A stretch of DNA of 64,000 bases, taken from Rhynchonema sp. JSB1_4. Its lineage: Eukaryota > Nematoda > Chromadorea > Monhysterida > Xyalidae. Location: the NCBI GenBank assembly GCA_030248065.1, contig JASAMV010004258.1, forward strand, positions 111,469 to 175,468, in the 5' to 3' direction. This document shows, piece by piece, positions 12,601 through 25,226 of the stretch (the first letter of the stretch is position 1; each line of letters starts with the position of its first letter). A model generated the notes under the pieces. The model saw only the letters and a list, made by a program, of their open reading frames with translations, was not told the DNA's origin and did not search any database. Made by a program: the position numbers and the translations under genes.

Positions 12601-15600
12601 AGCGAGCCCGGTGACGGGTCGTCTCGAGCCGTGCTATCCAGCCTGGAAGTCCCGTCTATTCAGATTCGGTGTATCCGCACCATTGACGTTCATATTGATT
12701 GTGTTGATGGGCTTTGCGTCATTCGGCATGCTCAGATTGCAGGGAGTCTGTGATGCGTTAGTGTTTTAGATAATTGGTCCTTTTTTGATTGTACCCAAAA
12801 CACGGCGATCGGTCTTGTCTCAGTCATAAATTTTTGTGGCATTGGCGTTTTTCTCTACAGTCCCTATCCCTATCCCTACATACCGATCGCAATCTCGAAA
12901 TATACTTGAACCAAAATTCACGTTACTACGACAGAACTGGTCACTGGGCTTGATGCAGTAGTATATCGTTTTTTCGCCTGTAATTGTGTCCGTGCTTTTT
13001 CTTCTCTGGACCGCAGATAACATTCCAAATAATAACTTTGCAGTCATTTCGGTCATTCATCAGTGCTATTCAAATGGATCACGTTGGTGCCAATGGTGCT
13101 GTATGCGGGTATGATCATCACGGCCGATATGGCGTACAGACAGCTCGCTGTGCATCTCACTGATATGGGTACGTGTCAATTTTGAGGGCTTTCATTTCAC
13201 CTTTCATTTGCTAAGTTGTGATCACTGATGTTTTATTCCAATACAACGTGTTGATTTTGTAACCCAGTTGGTATAATTGCTTTACGAGCGCTCCTTCCAC
13301 AGCAGAAGACGCCGCAGCTGACGATAAGGCGCCCAAGGCCATAGCACGTTAATGATCAACCTTCATCAGTGTAGTTCCTGGTCCGGAGGGGGAACAGACG
13401 TACCCTCCACTATTTTCGGAGGGGGAACAGACGTACCTACCTGGGGGGGGAAGGGGGGGGAAGTCCCAATTTGGGGGGGGGGACGGAAAAAAGTCATTTT
13501 TTGAGGTCGAAAAATTGGACTATTTTTGCCTTCTTTTGCGAAAAATCCCCTATAAAAAGGGTATTTTGGCGTTTTTTTGGAGGTTTCACCTAAAGTTTAC
13601 CTATTTTTGGCCTAAAAATGCCTATTTTAGGCCTAAATTTGCCCATTTTAGGAAAAAATTGGGGGGAGCAGACGTACCTGGAGGGGGAACAGTGGGGCAG
13701 GCGTACCTCGGAGGGGGAACAAACGTACCCGAGGGGGGTCCCCCCCCTCCCCCCAGGAACTACACTGACCTTCATCAAAATATCTTTTCTGATCCACATA
13801 TTTTTAATGTTGATGTCTCAATAAAGGTGATTTGTTTTAGAGAACTACCGCACGGACGAAGAGTACGAGAATTGCTTGATCGTCAAGATCGTGCTCTTTC
13901 AATGCATCAACGCGTATGCGTCCTTGTTCTACATCGCTTTCTATCTGCAGGACTTGCAGAGGCTCAGAGAAGTTCGTTTGGTTGTTGGTTTTCTAAACCA
14001 GGTTTCCGACAGCGATTGAAGCTGAAGGGTGTTCGTAATGTCCAGGTTGCTATGCGCTACACCGTGGAATATCATGCGGACTTATTTGTTTTTCTCCACA
14101 ATGGCACTTATTAAGCAAAATACAATTGCAGATTCTGGCCACCCTACTGATCAGTCGTCAAGTGATCCAGAACTGCTTTGAAGTGGTCGTACCGTATTTG
14201 GCCGAGAGATTCAAAATTAGTCGAATGACGTACAAAATGACGAAAAGTCTGAGTGAAAATGCACTCAGGGAACACGTGCAGACGATCAGAAATAAAAAAT
14301 TGATCGAGGTTCGTTTGACTTTCACATGATGTGACATGTCACATGTTTGGCTACTTGCATCTGGAAACTGCGTGTTGCTCGACAATAATATGCAATTGCA
14401 GGGTCCGTCAGAAGCCTTGAGCCCCGTTGAGTCACCCCGTGACGCCGAAACAGCCAGCATCACGTCCGATTCGAGTCTTCGTTTCGTGCACGATCCAAGT
14501 TCTGGTCCGGAACCGGAAACCTCGTTGAGACTCAGGAGCACCACCGCCACGACCGGACTGAAACGCGAACCCAGTGTTCGACTGCCTGTGCCCGAATTCA
14601 ATGTCGATTCGACCACTTGTCCCGAGATTTATGAATCGGAACTGGAGTGTTTGCTGCCAAGGTTGGTTGGGGGAGGGGTCGGACCGGAGATGGCTTTATA
14701 AAACGTGCATAGTTTTATCCGCATTCAACGTAGAAAATCTATCATGATCAATAATAATCCAGTGCCCAGCCAACTTATCAGCCGCGAGTTGGAGTCCGGG
14801 TAACTTGTATTCCACAATTTTTTAAAGGGATCAACAAACGTGGTCTGGGAAATATCCTGAATTAAACCCCCGTTTTGTGTTTTAAATGTTGAACAACAAG
14901 TACATGCGCGCGTGTTTGTGCAACACACACTTGTTTGCAGCTACGGCACTCCACTTGACGACCATTTGGAAATGTTCATACAATTTGGTTACGTGCTCTT
15001 GTTCTCACCTGCTTTCCCGATGGCTGCATTCTGGGTTGGTGATCTGAGTTGTATTGTGTTCTTTTGTTTTTTTAGCAGTTCACACCACTGCATTGGCTTG
15101 CGATTGTTTGGACTGACAGGTCATACCAGTTTAAGACATCAGTGTCTTGCAATCGATTGAAAATTCAGGAGTGCAGTGATTTTGCACTTGTTTGGCTGAC
15201 ATTGTTCCATATGCTCCAGGCTCTCATCAACAACCTGCTTGAAGTTCGAATTGATGCATTCAAACTGTGCAACAATGTACAACGTCCATTTGGCAGGGCC
15301 GTGTCCAGTATAGGCGCTTGGCAGGTGGCATAGCTTTTGTCAAATTCATGCCTGTATGCAAACGATTTGCCAGAATTTTGTGAAACATCACTTTAGCGTG
15401 CGATGCAACTGATGGGTGTGGCTGGAGTGTTCGTCAACTGTGCGCTGATTGGCCAGTCTGGCTTGGTGACACGATTGTGGCCGGGATTGGACTGGGGTGG
15501 ACAATTGGCGCTAGTCATTGTGCTGGAGGTATAAAACTTGTTTTGTGTATTCGGTTTCTGGAATGACATTTACGGTGATAAATACTAAATCTGATGTGAA

Positions 15601-16499
15601 ACTTCTTTTAATTGCCTCCTTTTTATCGTGCCGTCTCATTTTCAGCACATAGTGCTCGCCATCAAATGGGCGTTGGACGTTGTTATACCGGACGAGCCAC
15701 ATTGGGTTACGGTGGAACAAGCGAAAATGGAATATCAACGAAGGGAATCGCTCAAAGTGAGTGGTAATTTTGCATTCTGTCTCACTTGCCACAAAGTAAT
15801 TGCTTTTTGACACCCAACGGTTTTCACACTTCACTTCCTAAGCAAGTTGCACTTTTTGTCCCTGCTTATCGCCTGATTCTATCTGCCACCCGCTTATTTA
15901 TTGGGAAATCTTTTCATTTGAGGAAAATGCACTTGAAACGCCGGTAAGATTTTCTGCTTGCATTTTGAAGGGGCCTTTCTTCTGTGATTTCTTTTGCTGC
16001 CGCTGATACCCCTATCAACTGCAGTGAATATTGTGTGCCGTTCCCCAAACTGTGATGTTGACTACCAAACTTATGTCCTAATTTCCCCGTTTTATTTTCG
16101 TTCTGCGTGTGTCTGCAGTGACATGTTGGATACGGTTGGCCACAAACTTTATCTGGCTTTCGACCGTGGTCTGGCTAAAAAATACTATCTTTGCAAGTTT
16201 TTGTCAGCGAACACTGTAAAATAACTTCAAAAATTTTGAAGTCCGACCGTGCCCAACGTTTGACAGTTTTTGATACTAAAAGTTTCTCTTTCTTTCAGCG
16301 TGATGTACGCCAGTTAGCTCGTCGTGATAATGTTTCAAGTGCCAACGATAACCACAACAACATGTCATCAAATACCGATTCAAAAATCAGCAAACAAATT
16401 GCACCGAGATCCCGCTCAAATGCGCCGTCGGCCAGGAGACAGCTTACAACAACATCAAATGATGATTTTGATAGGCATTTGAAATCATCGGAAGTCTGA
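9683..16499 (+). CDS. Anoctamin (TMEM16) of the ANO8/ANO10 type
   Basis: Multi-pass membrane protein of the TMEM16 family (calcium-activated channels and lipid scramblases; the ANO8/ANO10 branch is mainly intracellular or at ER contacts). Exons: 9683-9883, 10067-10161, 10798-10936, 11012-11144, 11283-11425, 11515-11664, 12100-12276, 12587-12756, 13044-13168, 13841-13971, 14132-14308, 14402-14661, 14941-15034, 15220-15324, 15397-15528, 15646-15756, 16299-16499. Phases close at 847 residues. Diagnostic strings: KCFEGVEDKERF, IVQQLLPLHDRQ, IRDYFGSQIALYFAWLG (first membrane span), ALFNCLWSTCYLESWKR, VEPRPQF, ENYRTDEEYENCLIVKIV, LATLLISRQVIQN, FIQFGYVLLFSPAFP and FVNCALIG. A basic, Asn/Ser-rich tail follows EQAKMEYQRRESLK. 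The start is the first in-frame ATG after an acceptor at 9665; an upstream non-coding exon is likely. The donor at 11664 is the weakest call. ANO8 versus ANO10 was not decided. Confidence 0.88.
10215..10400. repeat. Intronic GGTGCA element, divergent copy
   Basis: Lies in the second anoctamin intron (10162-10797). It begins gtgatgttttgtg (one step from the GTGATGTTTCAC end) and has ggccatcgggtgca followed by gatgatgac and a caacccgcc-like phrase. This is the same order as the copy at 23298-23470. It is diverged, so confidence is moderate. Confidence 0.5.
13303..13347 (+). other. Possible 45-nt cassette exon of the anoctamin gene
   Basis: Between the exons ending at 13168 and starting at 13841 lies cag| followed by 45 nt and a gttaat donor. 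It would insert 15 residues (AEDAAADDKAPKAIA) in frame just before NYRTDEEYENC. The length keeps the frame and the composition is protein-like, but the donor is weak. Optional inclusion is inferred. Confidence 0.45.
13367..13767. mobile_element. hAT-like GC-rich MITE in an anoctamin intron
   Basis: Ends CAGTGTAGTTCCTGG and CCAGGAACTACACTG are perfect inverted repeats. They are flanked by the 8-bp duplication ACCTTCAT (13359-13366, 13768-13775). 401 bp, no coding capacity. Internal repeats of gggggaacagacgtacc recur in the related copy at 38146-38492. Confidence 0.93.
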
Positions 16500-18007
16500 A
16501 TTTTTATGTTTCACGAGCATTGTGCCGATTTTTGGTTTGTGTTTGGCAGATTTCATGTTAGTTTGAATAATGCGGGAGCGTGATTATTCTGCAAATATTT
16601 ATTTTCCGGTAGCCTGATCTGTAGTGTATCAATACATACATAAACTGAACTGGATGGTTATCGCGTCTGTTTCTACCAGAACTACGTTTATGTTCAGCAC
16701 CAGCTTTTGCCAATATTGGATTCAGCCACGTGTTTTACAAGTCATATTATTTATTGGAGCTGCAAGTCATTTTCGCGATATTCTAGTTTGCCAACCGGTG
16801 TTTCATTCATGCAGACCTTGAGCTTTCTCAGCACTTAAACCGGTTTCGAAAATTCTATTTACGTTTTATATTTGTTTCGTTTTTTCTGCACTTTTTGTTG
16901 CGCTGTATATCGATCTTTCGCTTTCTACCATTACAACTGTTGTGAGAAATCTCTATTTTTCAGCTGTAAATGATATTCACAACGACGACTTTTTCGGTAC
17001 TCAGTCCATATTTTCATCTTTAATTTCTCTTTCTGCCCATTTTGACCCTGTTGTTCCAATTGTTTCATTTTCTGTTATCCACCATTTGTGCACAACTTGC
17101 CTGGGCGTTGCTTCATTTCTTCGTGTTGTGTGCACCCACACCTTACCTACCATACTTTTCACTTGGTGACTTTATTGTTGTCATTTGAACCGTCCTTCCA
17201 AAATGCAGTGCCCAAAGTTATGTTTCACGTCAAATTTTGAAGCGGTTTTTCCTCTGCTTTTAGTGATAGCTTTGGTACAGCCATGGCATGGCAGCTTTGG
17301 TACACGTAATTTATTTCAGCAATTTGTACATCCAGTGAGTTGCAAAGTAACTGTTTCAAGTTTTGTGACAGTTTTTGGTTTTTCCTGAGCAGGTTTCATC
17401 GGCACATCGGCTGCTCTGGTGCGTATGCTGCACCATTTTCACGCACCTCGCGAAAAAAAATCGAACATTTTTTGCGTAAATATCAATTGTACTGAATCCA
17501 TTATGTATGATGGGATGCAACACCTTCACTACAAATTCTGTTTACGTGTCGTGGTCAGCTGTGATGCACGACGCCCCTCTAGGGTAATTCTGATTCATGC
17601 AGCTTGGTTTAGTGGCTCCACATGGCAAACAATATATTGCAAAATAATAAATAGTGCGATTATTTTACACTCACTTTTTGCTGTCATAATCTCGCCGTTC
17701 TTAGCGTATCTCTTCCTATCTGAGATCTGGTTATTTTGTGAGATAATTATGGTGATTTTTTAACCTTGGTATGGTGATAGTTATGTTGGATAGATTTCAG
17801 TGTTTGCTTTATGCTGAAATTTTGCAGCTTAGATTCTTACCATGTACAAAAAAAGCTTTATCATATTTTTCTGAATAAAAGTAACCTAAAAATTGTGTTA
17901 ATTATTGTTCAAACAAATGGTTCTTCCAAGCTGAGCAACAGATCAGTCTATTCGAGAAGGATCAAAAATAAAGACAAACCTAAATTTATGTGTTACAAGA
18001 GCCGAGA
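16500..18007. other. Intergenic region between the anoctamin and LARP7-like genes
   Basis: T-rich DNA with no gene that I can support. A possible poly(A) signal sequence (aataaa) near 17876 has no identified gene. Short ORFs lack family features. Confidence 0.4.
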
Positions 18008-20694
18008 ATGCCTGATGCGACAACAACGCGCTCTGCACTGAAACGACCACGCACCGATGATCAGACTGGTGACACGCCAGGGGTCAAGCGAAAGAAAGTG
18101 CGCATCAAACGACAACGGCGTCGGACGCGTTCGGTGAGCGCTCATGTGCTCAAAACGGTCGTTTGGGAGGGAGCAACGATATTGTTTGGGAAAGTTTGAC
18201 CAAGACCGGATCAGGCCGATCATCCAGTTTAGTGTTTTTATTATTTTTTTTAAACAACCCAGCTGGAGAACGCGTTTTCTGAACGAAACCTGCACAATGA
18301 CGCCACGCTGAATGAACTGTTGTCGCAGTCTGGACCAGATTCTTGTGAGTTTTCGAGCATTGTCTTTTATCTGGACTTTATTTTTTGGTTCCCCAGCTGT
18401 TCTTTCAGACAATCTGAAAGTTGTTTGAATTGAAGGACCAGTCCGATGGGCGTTAGGAACAAAACAACTATAAATCTCAAAGACAAGTTTTATTAAAAAA
18501 GTTTGTGTGCAACCCAGAGAACGAAGAAAGTTTAAAGGCGGGGTGCCGAAAAGATAACATGGACTTTTCCTTTACAAATCAGGCGCATTCCATAAAATCA
18601 GACATTTCGCTATCATCGGTTGCCACGCATCTGCATCTGACCGACTCCCTGTCTCGGCTGAGTCGCACAGCCATTCGTTCACTGTCCCTACAATCGGTGG
18701 TGTTCGAGATCGATTACCCGGCTCAGACAAGAATCAGACGCAGGCACGACGCGCCGTCACCGGATTTGTGCACGGTGTTTGTGGTGGGTTGGATAATTAT
18801 TGTTGTTTTGGTTGTTCAACAAAGTGCAACACGAGTTTCTAACCACTCTGCAATTTGTGACGACAAATTTTTCTGTGTTTACTTCAGCCCGTTTTTACGT
18901 ATGTTAACGCGTTTGCAATAGGCCTAAAATGCAATGCAATAAAATGTCGCAGGACAATCTGCCGTCGACAGCTGACGCAACGTGGGTGCGCACCAATTTT
19001 GCTCAATACGGTACGGTCACGGACGTGCGATTTCCGGAACAGAGGAAAACCACAAACAACAGCGACAGCAAAAAGGAAACCACAACAAATAAATCTAAAA
19101 AAAAGATTAAAGTGCCACGCACGAAGCAATGTGCGTTTGTGGAGTTTGCTGCGACGGACGCCGTGGATAGGATCTGTCAGGTTCGGTAGCGCTTTTTCTT
19201 TTTTGTAACTTCGTTCTTTTACTTTTCCATTTTACAGAGTTTCACGTGCCCCGGTCAAATTGCTGCCAGCTCCACAACAATTACAAATCTTATGTCTGCT
19301 GATGATGTAAATATGGAAGTCGATAGCACGACAGGTACAACTGGTGGAGTTTCAACCCCAAGTACGAGTCCCGTGAAGCCCGTTGCAGGTATACAAGAAA
19401 CTATGTTTTTCGCTCATTTGTTTCAAGTAATGCTGGTCGAAAACAATCAAATTCATGTCATTCAAGGTAACCCTGCCAGTCCAAGACGACCAGCAAGTAC
19501 AACAGTGGCTGCTAGCAGCGATCCGAACACATCAGGTGAACAGGAAGTGTTTGTGAAACGTCGAAAACGCAGACGAAGCAAGAAGAAGCAGTCATCATTG
19601 GGCGTGTTGAATGCCGGTGCGCGACGGGACATCATAGTGTATAAATTGTAGGTAACGTTCGAGTCTTTCCCAGTGAACTTGTGCGCATATCAAGCTTGGT
19701 GGTCTGCTCCGGTCGGACATTGTTGAATAAAGGCTATTATCGAGATTTACTGGTGCCATGCACGCACGCATTTAGACCATCGTCAAAACAGTTAACCTTG
19801 ACCATGACGGCAAATAAACCATCGGTCGAAATTACTGGCATCAGTAATTCGCTAGATATTCTTTATACAAAAAAGTCCGTGACGAAGACAGATCCGATCC
19901 GATCTACCGTAAAAACCTAAATACAGCCCCCGCGGAATAGAGCCCCCCGTACTACAGCCCCCAAAAGGGGTCTGTGAATTAATAGAGCCCCCCGGAATAG
20001 AGCCCCCCTAAGTAACATCCCCTATACGGTAATGTATTAAGGCTTGATAGTGGCGCACAGGTACATTTATGCACGTTTGTTGTTCGTTCAGAGCGCGTAA
20101 TACGCCTCTTATTGACGAATAGGCACGAATAAATGCGATAACAAGCGAAAAAACATCTTTTCAAACCCCTTTTAGGAGTTTTTGGGGGTATTTCTGGGAA
20201 CAATTTTTCAGGTTCGGGTCAGTGACTTAATAGAGGCACCCTCGGAATAGAGCCCCCCGTAATAGAGCCCCCCAAAATGGGGTCAGTGAATTGATAGAGC
20301 CCCCCCTTCTATTTAGGTTTTTTACGGTAGCCCTGTTTTTTGATGTTGATACTCCCATTGATTCACGGCCTTCTTATAGTTTCTGGAAATGTGCTACCGT
20401 CCTCATACTCCTGTCACAATTTACAAACTTGCACATTACAGAAATGAATGGCAAAGTCTGCGAGATCTCTATCACGCACAACAACGCGTCAATATGAAAC
20501 ATCTCAAGTCCGCGCTGAAACAGTCTGAAAGTACTGGCACTGCACAGACCACTGAAGACTCGTCTGCACAATCAATTCGTGTCAAAAAGTCTGCGAAACG
20601 GAAAAGGGGTCGTGATCGATTAATAAATAAAGCGACTGACGCACAGTATGTCAGATTGATGTCGCGTGACAATAAGCGCTCTTTAGAAATTTGA
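18008..20694 (+). CDS. LARP7: La-related protein 7-like RNA-binding protein
   Basis: LARP7 proteins bind the 3' end of 7SK RNA in the nucleus and restrain P-TEFb. Exons: 18008-18133, 18263-18344, 18554-18783, 18953-19180, 19238-19647, 20442-20694 (442 residues; phases close). The N-terminus is very basic (KRKKVRIKRQRRRTRS). AFSERNLHNDATLNELL is the La-motif core, and RSLSLQSVVFEIDYPAQTRIRRR is the end of the La motif. TVFVDNLPSTADATWVRTNF..YG is RNP2 and helix 1 of the RRM, and QCAFVEFAATDAVDRICQ is RNP1. Later NEWQSLRDLYHAQQRVNMKHLK resembles the family's K-EW-LR--Y--LQ---M--LK helix. The acceptor at 18553 is weak but is the only phase-compatible one found. 19389-19466 is a frame-preserving 78-nt stretch with GT..AG ends that may be an intron. 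No C-terminal second RRM (xRRM) was found. Confidence 0.75.
19907..20327. mobile_element. TA-flanked TIR element (CCGTAAAAACCTAAATA ends), copy 1
   Basis: Inverted ends ccgtaaaaacctaaatac and its near-complement (atttaggttttttacgg), flanked by TA on both sides. The body holds repeated 'tagagcccccc' phrases and a conserved middle (gtacatttatgcacg). It lies in the last LARP7-like intron. A second copy is at 34586-35020 and a partial one at 36240-36414. TA flanks suggest a Tc1/mariner-type MITE. Confidence 0.85.
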
Positions 20695-20837
20695 TTTATG
20701 ATCTGACCTTCATGAACTTCAATTTCAGGGAATCTTGATATTTGTTGTTTGTAAATGGTGTTTTAATTCAAAAATTTTCTTCTGCACCTTGGCTTCCGTC
20801 TTAATCTTGATTATGATAAAAAAATTTATCATTGCTC

Positions 20838-21261
<424 letters not shown>

Positions 21262-21766
21262 GCCCCCTCTCTCTTATTTTCACGGGGGTAGCTTTGGGTA
21301 TGCTAACGGGTCTTCGGGGGGGGGGCGGGGGTGGCACGGCACGGGCGCGGCGCTGTAGCCGGGCCGTAGGCACGGGTTCCGTCTGGTAAATGTACAATAA
21401 CTGATCAGTTTCGCACAAACAATGATTCTTGCAAATGGCTAAGTGAGCATAGACTGTTTGACGATACAATTTAGCATCAATAATGGTGGTGAACAACATT
21501 ATTCCATGTGCAGGAAAAGACACGACAGTATCATCATTATCTTATATTTGAGTGACATAAGCACTATGACTGAAAAAGACGTACAAAAATATGTCAAGAA
21601 AAGCACTTTTCAGTTGTTTAGGTCCGTCCCCCCAGCATAGGGAAAACTGAAGAATCTGATCAATATGAACTTGATGCGGATCGGCCCAATCACCTGGTTC
21701 GACACCAGGCCTTTTTTGCATGCATGATTTTCACCGCGCTGTTTGATCCACACCAGTAATCGATCC
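21262..21766. other. Spacer downstream of the GT tract
   Basis: A short G/C-rich block (21300-21370, ggggggggcggggg, gcacgggcgcgg) adjoins the microsatellite. The rest is the 3' flank of the minus-strand channel gene. No gene seen. Confidence 0.4.
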
Positions 21767-24700
21767 TCAAATCGTATCTTCCAGCCAATATCCGTAATAT
21801 CCCCAGTAGAAGAAATTGAACAGCAAAAAGAACGTCGGGAACATTATGGCCGAGAATTTGTCCACAGATTCGGTTGACAGACCGAAACATGGTCCTGATA
21901 GATCTCGGCGTTTCCTCTTAGTTGAGGGAGGTACTAATCGGCCACCCCCTGCCAGTCTGGTGGTACGATGTAGACTGTAGGCGGCGTGTAGACGAATTTG
22001 TGGCGATAGTACGGCACGGTCACTTGACTGCATTAGTTCGTCAACTGGATTGTTGTTCGATTTGGATTTGGCACCTGGGCACAAGGTGAAGTTGTCGGAC
22101 AACATGGGTTGTTGTAAGACACCATCATTCAATCATATCAGATCTTGGCACAAGCAGTAATGTCTCTAGCAGTCATTCACCATGCTGGCGTGTCTGTGGA
22201 GTCTGGGCTCGCATTTACGATGACCTGGTGCACCGCCCGTCTACGAACGCACGTCAAAACGGACGTATAATGCAGCCCATTGCTCCTCATCAGTTCACAT
22301 CAACATTACACGACTACTTCACACAAGAGGTTCACTTATTTTGCTGCTTACTGTATGGATAAAATTCTTCGAGCAGACTGCCCACCTTTTCCTTTCGGCG
22401 CTTCAGCCCCTCCACCGTCGCGTGCAGCAATGTAGCCAACGAGTGCAAGCTCGAGCAACGAAGTGAACACAAACGCAGAACAACCCAGCATCCACACATC
22501 TGGGACAAGCATTTGGGCTTGGATTATTGGATTCAACATTTGTGCTAACAATTTTTCGGAACAGTTGTCAAATTGAACTTGTTTTGATAATTATAAATCC
22601 AACTGACCAATAGCTTTGACGTACGATACCCGTGGCAGGTTGCGAATGATGTTGCCGAATTGGAAAGTGAGCGCCAACAGTGAGTTCACCTTGATAAATC
22701 AGGAGTTGTGAGCTGAGCGAATGAAACATCTCCAAATTAGACTAAATCTCACCCCCAGCAGTGTCCTTGGCGGTATGGCCTTTCCGAGATAGAAACTGAT
22801 CCAGCTGATGAAAATGGTCAAATATGTTGGCAGATAGGCCTGCAGCACGTACCAGCCAGCTCGACGACGGAATGTGAATTGCATAGTCAACTCGTCCCAT
22901 AACCCTGCCGCATATGGCTGCAAATTTGGGTGGTTACGGATAACAGTGAGAATATCCATTCCAGACAATGCAAAGCCAAAGCCTTTTCTAACTATGCTCG
23001 TTTGGAAACTTTCTAAGTGGTCCCCCAAACAGTAGTGCCGTTGCCTGTGACCATAGCCACAGCAGGATAGCCCCCTCAACCGCATCAGTGCTCAAAGCTC
23101 TGCAGCCCCGAAACCCACGGTTGCATTCTGATACGCATCCAATTGAATGAGCAAATAGTCAGCGAGTCGAATCGAGTCTTTGAATTGTGCGTAATCGGTC
23201 GACAGCTCGGGCGAAGCATCGTCGCGACCCCATTTGGTCTTGATGTCCTCGAAGATGGTCAATGGCACTACGCTGTGCCACGTCATCGCAACCTGCGTGA
23301 TGTTTCAGGTGCTTGGTTCTGATTTGCACTGCGTACAATTTTGTGGTGACCACGTGGCCATCTGGTGCACCCGGACCGACGATAACCTGGTGCACCGCTG
23401 GCCTGCGAAAAGAGGTCAAATTTGGCAACCCATGTATGTAACTGCTGTGCAATTCGCAGACAGTAGGTAAATCAAAGGCGCAACTGATATTGGTGATCAG
23501 AAGACACTGAAGAGGTCTGGCACCACCCAGGCCCGTTCTGCAACACATACATAGTACGCCCAACACCGAACCGATCGCGGTTCCAGTTTCAATCAAGTGC
23601 CGGCGTATGGAGATTTGGAGATCTGATTCAACACGAAAGTGCTTTCTCCACCATCTGTGTACACCCGCATGCGTCTTCAAAGTATGCACGTATTCCAACC
23701 CCCGAACCTCTTCAGTATTGTAGTTGAAGCTCTCAAATATGAGGTAACAGACGACTTTGTCCATCGGAAATGCAGTCAAGTCCATGGTGCAGGGTCCAGC
23801 CAGATTCATTCTGTAGTTTGTCCATACTGTCCCATTCTCATACAACATCAGCCAAATGTTCGGGAAGGGCGAATGGTGGATTTTGGCTTTCTTCGAATTG
23901 ATGAAGCACGTGTTTGGCGTCCACAGCTTCTCCAATGTGGCGTGGTCGAGCGTCATGTTCTGTGGAAGAGTAAGGGAACGATGAAAACATTCGGGAAGCA
24001 TAAAAGCTACTTTTATACTTTTTGTCATTTGTATACACTATTCAAGATGACGATATTGTGCATTTCCAAACGCAGTCACGTCGTCCACTTGGTCAAAACA
24101 AGCTGGTGGTAAGTGAGATTTTACGAGCATGGTGGGGTTGGCCTTTTGCACAGGGGGAGACCTGGTTTGTTTTTGAAGACAGGTCTCAAAGGGCAACCAG
24201 AGAAAGAATTTGCTGTGCAGTTGACGATAATTCAGAAGTTCGAAGTTCGTTCGTCGAAGAAGTTCGTTTTGAAGATCCTGGTTGGCACTCGGAATCGGTC
24301 CCGGAGGTATACGCGCCCGGGAAAGTCAGAGACGACAATGGGGTATGCAAAATAAATCTGATCGCTGTAGCTGGGACTGAACTGATTAGATCTTACCCAC
24401 AACATGTAATTCTAAACAGTTCTTTTAGCAAAGTCAATTTGTTCTCAAAGCTCAACCCGAGTCCGCACCTTTTTACACGGATTTAATCGCCTGTAGTCGA
24501 GCAAAGAATCCCGCCAGAATTCGCTGATGTAAATGTCCAATACAAAGTCGGATGTCATGTCCGATATTGAACTGATTGTTTGCACCCAAACTTCGATTGT
24601 AACCAACACGGGCGAACCGTCGTCTTCGGTCGGGATTTTGACCTGAAATCGGACTCTTGGTCACTGCGACGGGTGTCCAGGCCTAAAATGGAGGCCGAAA

Positions 24701-25226
24701 CCGTGGCTTGCTGTACAGACATCAGCGTGAACCCAAACTGTTACGTCAATCGTCAGTGCAAATGTGTCACTGCGTGACACTATTGGTATAAATTTAAAAA
24801 TGGCACTAATTCGCACCTTGTTATAATTCCTGAGCAATACTTTCATGATTTCCGAGTCATTTCGGCATTCAGGTGGCGACTCGAGTGGTTGCACTGGCAA
24901 CACAGCACCTGTGCGTTGACGTACAACAATGGCGCCAGGATGACCGGATTGATTGACACTTAGGGTTGATGGGGAAAGGTCTGAAATTGAACATCTATTG
25001 TGATGTTTTTGGCGCTGTCGTTGGTTTCTGGATATTTGACCAGCGTAAAAGTTATTCTCAGAGCTACAGAACAAACAATATTTCGGTGCAGTTGTGCTCT
25101 GATTGATGAACAGTAGTTCTAAAAGAATTGATACGCATACCAACCTGTAGACCATGTGCGCACAGCCGTAATCTGCATCTGAAACACACAACACAATGTG
25201 CCCAGCAAAACTTGACCATTGGCCAT
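21767..25226 (-). CDS. Cys-loop ligand-gated ion channel subunit (ACC/LGC-type, probably anion-selective)
   Basis: Plasma-membrane neurotransmitter receptor subunit. Exons in order: 25226-25145, 24980-24817, 24642-24469, 23959-23708, 23292-23119, 22917-22753, 22689-22608, 22499-22386, 22074-21767. Phases close at 504 residues. Signal peptide [15 protein letters not shown]; then [71 protein letters not shown]; the Cys-loop [15 protein letters not shown] with 13 residues between the cysteines; and [11 protein letters not shown]1 is [23 protein letters not shown]2 starts at [22 protein letters not shown]3 is [22 protein letters not shown], and M4 is [18 protein letters not shown] close to the C-terminus. 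The string [20 protein letters not shown] is typical of invertebrate ACC/LGC-46-like channels. No Glu precedes the M2 Arg, which fits anion selectivity. The ligand is not determined. A 5'UTR intron ends near 25255. Confidence 0.88.
22140..22300. repeat. Intronic GGTGCACC element
   Basis: In the last intron of the channel gene (22385-22075). Carries acgatgacctggtgcaccgc then ccgtct, shared with the copies at 23.38, 48.14 and (inverted) 63.67 kb. Borders not defined. Confidence 0.6.
23298..23470. repeat. Intronic GGTGCACC element with TGATGTTTCA end
   Basis: Fills much of the channel-gene intron 23707-23293. On the plus strand it starts tgatgtttca five bases from the exon border, then ggccatctggtgca, then cgataacctggtgcaccgc, then gaggtcaaatttggcaac. 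Same order of blocks as the copies at 10.2 and 48.1 kb. Confidence 0.65.

Noticed and set aside
13515..14114. 199-codon plus-strand frame
   Set aside because: It runs through a TSD-flanked MITE and then out of frame across a real anoctamin exon.
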